Origin: Marsupella aquatica
Taxonomy: Eukaryota > Marchantiophyta
DNA: 64,000 nucleotides
Direction of reading: 5' to 3'
Assembly (NCBI GenBank): GCA_973895155.1
Contig: OZ316895.1
Location: 17,546,001 to 17,610,000, forward strand
In this document: positions 59,366 through 64,000 of the stretch, in pieces
How positions within the stretch are numbered: the first letter of the stretch is position 1
Layout of the letters: every line of letters starts with the position of its first letter
The notes under the pieces: generated by a model
Seen by the model: only the letters and a program-made list of their open reading frames with translations
Told to the model about the DNA's origin: nothing
Databases searched by the model: none
Made by a program: the position numbers and the translations under genes

Positions 59366-60614
59366 CTTTGACCTTTGTGGCTTGCTCAACGAGAATGTTG
59401 TCAGCCACTTTTAAAGGGTGAGACCTTCATTGCAGAAGACAACGTCCTGCTTTGTTCAATATTGCCATTGCTTGGTTGGTCTAAGTCCCAGTCGACGCTG
59501 GGTCAAACAATGGGATGGGCGAATGAAAGTTGATGGTCTTACAATTAATCCTAGCAAGCTCATCAACTTATGTTGCACATAAAAACATTAGGTCTGAAGA
59601 TGAGAGGAACTGCAGGTGAACAATGCCAGAGCTTCATAACCATGTCAAGATAGCTTGAATGTTGTGCTGTGGAAGATTGCATGAGGTTTGGGGAGTTCAG
59701 GATGCTATCTCTTGTAAGGGATTGCTACTTGGAGGTGAGATTGTCATGACTGTGGGCAATTGTTGCAGGAGAGCAAAGAATATCCAGCAATCTCCTTGGT
59801 GATCTGTGACAAATGCATTGAATTCCAATGAAGGATATAGAGTCATTCTATCAACCAGACCACTTTGGATTTGTTTTGGCATGGAAGACTCATTATTTCC
59901 TATTGAAATTTATTTCAAACTAACCACTCTCTTTGTAATGTAATACTCTTCTTGTAATTGATATTGTCTGCTTACCTAAGCTGACTGAAACTGTGTGCTG
60001 CCAAAATTGAATCTGAATTCGTTGCATTTTAAATTATATTGAAACTGAAGTCCATGCTGCTAAACTTGAATTATATACTGATGAGATTATACGTGTGAGT
60101 GATTTGCTGCAAAGTTATATGTGCTGAGGTTGCTCATGCTGTTGGCTTGCCTGGAACAGAAAGCGTCATTATCCTCAGCTGATTGGCCCGACAATGGAAG
60201 AGGTGCCTTCTTTAATTGGTAGTCCTGGCTTTTGAGCTCAAACTGCATCTTGAGGAGCTTTCTTAGCATTTTTTCTTGCTTGTGCCTCCTTCAAAAGATG
60301 CTTCAGGGCCAGTGCTTGCTAGAGTGTCCGGTTGTAACCTGACGTCCCTTGTAGAAAAAGTGGCACACATCATTGTCTTGCTTACTCTCAGGCGAGTGGG
60401 TAGGTGAGGTGGCATGACCTTGGAAGAGAACGTTAGGGCCTTTGAAGCCAATTCTAATAATTTTAGGAAAGGATAGTGGTTTTTGAAACCAAATTTTGAA
60501 ATATATTAAGGATATTCTAAACTAGTAGGGGTGAAAAGATTCAAGAAAATGTTGTTAAAATTTTGTGTATTCCATAGATTTTGTCTTATCCAGATCTTCC
60601 ACTTAATAGCATAT
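59366..60614. other. Intergenic, left flank of the copia element
   Basis: No gene is supported. The last bases before the LTR are catat (60610-60614), which would be the 5-bp target duplication if the missing 3' side matches. Confidence 0.45.
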
Positions 60615-60949
60615 TGTTAAGGATTGCTCTTAGTCTTGTGACTCATAGGTTACGGCACTTAGGCTAACCACAGTTAAGATCTTAGCTGAGGTTAGGTTAG
60701 TCGTGTGTGACCTTGTATATACCAGGGCTAGTGTAAGCCGCTGGTGTGTGGTGCTTACTCATTGTAATGGAGCAACTTGAGGAAGAGGGAGAGCATCATG
60801 TGTGTTCGTCTACTCTTGAAGTAAAGCTTGAGTGTTCGTGTGGACGTAGCCTTGGAGAAGAGGTGAACCACGTAGAGATTGTGTCAACTACGTGTGCATG
60901 GAATGAGTAATGATTGGATCGTCATGAAGGAAGACATCATAGTTTAACA
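60615..60949 (+). repeat. 5' LTR of the copia element
   Basis: The 335-bp LTR starts 'tgttaaggattgctcttagt' and ends 'catagtttaaca' with inverted TGTTAA/TTAACA termini. Shared family blocks are 'cttgtgactcata', 'taaccacagtta' and 'gtgttcgtgtggacgtagcc'. It should carry the element's promoter and polyadenylation signals; no TATA box stands out. Confidence 0.93.
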
Positions 60950-60951
60950 AT

Positions 60952-60963
60952 TGGTATTAGAGC
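60952..60963 (+). promoter_or_regulatory. Primer-binding site for initiator tRNA-Met
   Basis: The dodecamer tggtattagagc starts two bases after the LTR end. It differs by one base from the common plant copia site tggtatcagagc, which pairs with the 3' end of initiator tRNA-Met to prime reverse transcription. Confidence 0.93.
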
Positions 60964-62552
60964 AAGCCTGGGAGGAGACGATAAAAATTTTCGTGACGTG
61001 TTGGTGACGGTTTTTTCCAGCGGTTAGTATCGGTGGATTTCACGGAGTTCCGTTGCATGGAACTTGGAGGTGTTGGGCTCATCGGATAGATCGGGGCAAG
61101 GGCTATCCGATGGTGCAAAGAAATCTCTGAACGGAGTTCTTGGTGCGGAGAAATTTACGTTTCCGTCGTTCTGGATTTTTTGTGATTCGTGTTCGACGGT
61201 TTTCTTCGACAGTTCTTTCGGGAGGAACTGAGATCGTTTTCTCGACGGTGTGAGCTTTGTGGTGCGCGAGGCGTCACAACCTTTAGCTTAAATCGTAGAT
61301 CGGGAAAAGTTGATCATTTCGGTAGCTGGTTTACTGTCGAGGGAGTAGTGAGTGCGATTTACCAAGCAAAAAAGCCGTTCTGAGTTTCTGACTGGTTATG
61401 GAGTCTTCTTTTGACTGAAGCGGGGTTTCTTGTCGTTGCGTCCAACTCAATCGGAGGAAGAAACGGGAAGTGCAACGGCTCAACGAAGAGATCGCGGTGC
61501 GGTGGTCATTTTGAGTCCAAGATTGGCACTTGACGCGGAGTGAAGGAGTCGTGACGGGAATTTTTTACTCTGCTAGAGTTGCAAACGGTGCCGGTGCAAT
61601 TCGGTAACATTTCCTGTCGACAACTAGTCTTTTTCTGGTGTAAAGTGATAACGACATTGTGAGTAACCCAACAAATTTATTTTTTGTGCACATTTTGCCT
61701 TAGAATAGGGCCTTTTTTGTGGTGTGTATACACACCCTCTCGACCCTTGCACCCCCGTCAATACCCCGTCGGCGACCCCCTCCTCCTCCTCGCTAATACT
61801 TCCATCCCGGACATCCCGGCCTTCCCGGACGTCACGGCCAGCGCGGACGTTGCATCTGGTGCGGACATTGCATCCGGTGCGGACATCCCAGACGTCCCGG
61901 ACGTCACCGCCGTGGGCGTCGCGGCCGGCGCGGATGTCCCAGACGTCCCGGCCGTAGCAGCTCCATCCTTGCCCATTCCGACTTGGTTTTTTACTCCTCG
62001 GCCCCCTGTGCACTGCCTGGCCCGTCACGCGTCGCCTACACGTGTTGCGGATGCGCCTTTTTTTTAAGACAGTATTTTTGTGTTAAGGGGCTTAAACCCC
62101 CTTATGCCCAGTTTATAATTTCTTTCCCGGCTCCTCATTGGTTGTGCCGCCTCCCGGACCCGGTGACCTGCCGCCCTCCAAATTAACCGCTCTGACAGGG
62201 GGAACGGCCCCCTGTGAGACCTGCCGCACAGTCCGGGGAATATTCTGAAAAAACATAGAGCTGTTTTTTGACCTTTAGTCAAAGTTTTAAGGTCCGAACG
62301 GTAATTTTTTTCAGATCTTTTTTTGGCAAGGACGTAGCCACTGAAGCTAGCAACGCGGTGCACCACTCGATTTGCAATTCCAACGACGGGTGGTACTTGG
62401 AATTTTTTGTTATTCCCCAGGGTGGTCAAAACGGGGGAGAATTTTTTGAATTTTACCCACCTCGACCGAAACGTGAAAACGTTTTTTGTCGGACCTTGAT
62501 TTTGTTAGATTATTTGCTATGGGAGAAGTAGGTTGAGGGAATTCTTCGTGCT
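60964..62552 (+). other. Long copia leader with a GC-rich repeat patch
   Basis: The leader is about 1.6 kb, long for a copia element, and has no intact gene. Positions 61740-61980 are GC-rich, with repeated short blocks around 'gcggacat', 'cccggacgtc' and 'gacatcccagacgtcccgga' that look like an internal minisatellite. Just before gag, the frame at 62268-62531 runs in phase with gag into a TAG at 62529-62531, so the original gag start probably lay upstream. Confidence 0.65.
61795..61975. repeat. GC-rich short-unit repeat in the copia leader
   Basis: Blocks such as 'gcggacattgcatccggtgc', 'ggacatcccagacgtcccgg' and 'acgtcccggccg' recur with small changes. The base composition differs strongly from the leader on both sides. 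It stays open in several frames because the units are multiples of three. Confidence 0.65.
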
Positions 62553-63296
62553 ATGGGCCTAGATCATCTGCTATCGACTCGGGAGGAGTCTAGTAGTGAG
62601 GAGGAGATCCCGTTGAGGAAATGGAGGCAGGAGCAAGTGATCGCTGTGAATGCGATTATGCTGTATCTGAAGCCGCATATCATTAAGAAGGTGGACGACT
62701 ACGAGGATTGCGTATCCTTATTCAAGGCCCTCAGAGAGAAGTACTACCGAGAGGATGCCTCAGATCGGTTGTACAAGAAGTCTCTCTTGATGAGCTTGAG
62801 GCTAAAAGAAGGAGGCAAGCTTCAAGATCACTTGGATGAATTTGACAGCCTAGCTGTAGATTTGTCAAATCTTGGCAAGGGAGTGGAAGATGAAGATAAG
62901 GTATTGTTTCTTCTCAGCTCCTTACCCCCATCGTATCAAGGTTTGAAGCAGGTTCTCTTGTATAGAGACCTCAAAACTATTTCATATGATGAGGTGGTAA
63001 GCTCTTTGCTGTCAGATGATGCACAGAAGAAACTGGGTCATGCCCAGACACCATCTTCATCTGGCAGTGCATTGAATGTGAACCGTGGGAGGACTCAACA
63101 GCGGATGACTGCCAAAAACCGGTCCTTTTCACAAACGTACCCCTCACGGAATAGAGGCAAGGAGAAGGCTCAGTCTAAGTCTAGATCCAGGTCTAGAGAG
63201 AAATCTCTAGAAAGAAAACCAATTATATGCTGGAAATGTAACAAGCCTGGCCACATGAAACGAGACTGTCGAGCCAAGAATACTCATCAACCATAA
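62553..63296 (+). pseudogene. gag: Copia gag polyprotein (capsid and nucleocapsid), 5' end broken
   Basis: The frame of 247 residues contains the copia capsid-type region (LFKALREKYY, LQDHLDEFDSLAVDLS, LLSSLPPSYQGLKQVLLYRD), then a Ser/Arg-rich linker. It ends with a CCHC zinc knuckle: C226, C229, H234, C239 (CWKCNKPGHMKRDC). In an active element gag packages the RNA. Upstream, the same frame continues as WEK-stop-VEGILRAMGLDHLL, which reads like the gag N-terminus interrupted by a TAG at 62529; hence the present ATG is probably not the original start. The frame stops with TAA at 63294, where an intact copia element would usually continue into pol. Confidence 0.9.
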
Positions 63297-64000
63297 GCAA
63301 ACGCAGCCACTGATGTTGATATGATTGACTTGCTTGATGATGAGATCTTGTGAAGTCCAGATGTTGCCCTTTATATTTCATCCAGTAACAACGGTGATGA
63401 ATGGATTTTAGATTGTGCCTGTACCTATCATATTTGTTGTATGAAAGAGTTTTTTACTTCTTACTCAGTATCAACCGGTTCCGTGTTGATGGAGAATGAT
63501 CATCCTTGTCAAATTGTTGGAATTGGATCCGTGAAAATTTGGATGTTTGATGGAGCTGTGCGAACAGTGAGTAATGTCCGACACATACCTGACATGAAAA
63601 AGAACTTGATTTCTCTTGGAATGCTGGAAGCAAATGGATGTCGGTGGAGTTCTACTGATGGTATTCTTCAAGTGTAACTGGAGGCAAGGTTGTCATGAAG
63701 GGTAAGCGGCACAAGAATCTATACTTGTTGGAGGGCAACGTGATTTGTGAAGAAGCCAATGTAACTCAATCTCAAGACGAGATGACTCAATTTTGGCATT
63801 GCAGATTGGGACACATGAGTGAAAAAGGTGTGGCGGTACTTCGCAGGAAAGGACTTGTTATTAATTTGGAATCTACTAAGCTAGATTTTTGTGAACACTG
63901 TGTGTTTGGGAAGCAGCATAGGAGAACCTTTGGTGTTGGAACTCATAATACCAAAACTATACTTGAGTATGTACATAGTGATGTGTGGGGTCCAGCCCCA
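63297..64000 (+). pseudogene. pol: Copia pol fragment: protease, GAG-pre-integrase, integrase start
   Basis: Continuing in the gag frame, a second stop (TGA 63351) follows. Protease comes next: WILDCACTYHIC, where copia proteases normally have D-S-G, so the catalytic triplet is altered to D-C-A. VRHIPDMKKNLISLGML follows. At about 63674 the frame shifts: 'caagtgtaact' looks like 'caagtaact' plus a duplicated GT, giving a TAA stop in the old frame. The new frame then reads the GAG-pre-integrase domain (FWHCRLGHMSEKG), the CEHCVFGKQHR zinc-type motif, and YVHSDVWGP with the first Asp of the integrase DDE triad. The window ends there. Confidence 0.9.

Larger units (their letters stand above)
60615..64000 (+). 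mobile_element. Ty1/copia retrotransposon, decayed, right side outside the window
   Basis: The order is LTR, primer-binding site, long leader, gag, protease, GAG-pre-integrase and the beginning of integrase, which is the Ty1/copia order. The LTR is of the same family as the five other copies here. Stops, a 2-bp insertion and an altered protease site show that it cannot encode its own proteins. Reverse transcriptase, RNase H and the 3' LTR would lie to the right of the window. Confidence 0.95.

Overview
This window is nuclear DNA from a land plant. It contains spliced genes with short GT-AG introns, a plant-type ATP-dependent phosphofructokinase, a WRKY transcription factor, a small organelle-targeted protein that looks like NFD6, and a Ty1/copia retrotransposon with an initiator-tRNA primer-binding site. 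Introns of roughly 50-1000 bp and gene islands set in decayed repeats would fit a seed-free plant such as a bryophyte or lycophyte. That is inference; the species cannot be read from the sequence alone.

Layout: 1-239 is the tail of a copia LTR. 1691-2764 is a proline-rich protein on the plus strand, preceded by a 44-bp tandem duplication. 8106-13055 is a multi-exon phosphofructokinase on the minus strand. Ten consecutive exons were reconstructed from the core to the stop codon, and all but one junction close in frame. 13398-14222 and 15200-15508 hold two minus-strand reading frames that share a KGAKPV motif, separated by tandem repeats. 19089-19964 is the NFD6-like gene (plus strand, at least two exons), preceded by tandem repeats and a tRNA-like SINE. 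33921-37683 is a three-exon WRKY gene on the minus strand encoding 814 residues.

The rest is mostly transposable-element debris. One LTR family occurs at least six times: at the left edge, as an LTR at 24732-25426 with an inverted solo LTR nested inside it, as a solo LTR at 26129-26470, as an inverted copy at 48193-48889, and as the 5' LTR of the copia element that starts at 60615 and runs off the right edge. A small DNA-transposon family with G-tract ends and 8-bp target duplications has three copies, one of them inside an LTR. A separate 375-bp element with perfect 32-bp terminal inverted repeats and a 9-bp target duplication lies at 55038-55412. A LINE reverse-transcriptase relic (47840-48192), another probable reverse-transcriptase relic (26550-27258), a tRNA-like SINE pair and many minisatellite-like tandem duplications fill the remainder.

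The genes show no sign of acting together: glycolysis (PFK), transcription control (WRKY), organelle biology (NFD6-like) and unknown functions. The window documents successive nested insertions. No convincing new multi-gene system was found; the best leads are the nested mobile elements, the two DNA-transposon families, the paralogous KGAKPV pair and the unusually long WRKY protein.
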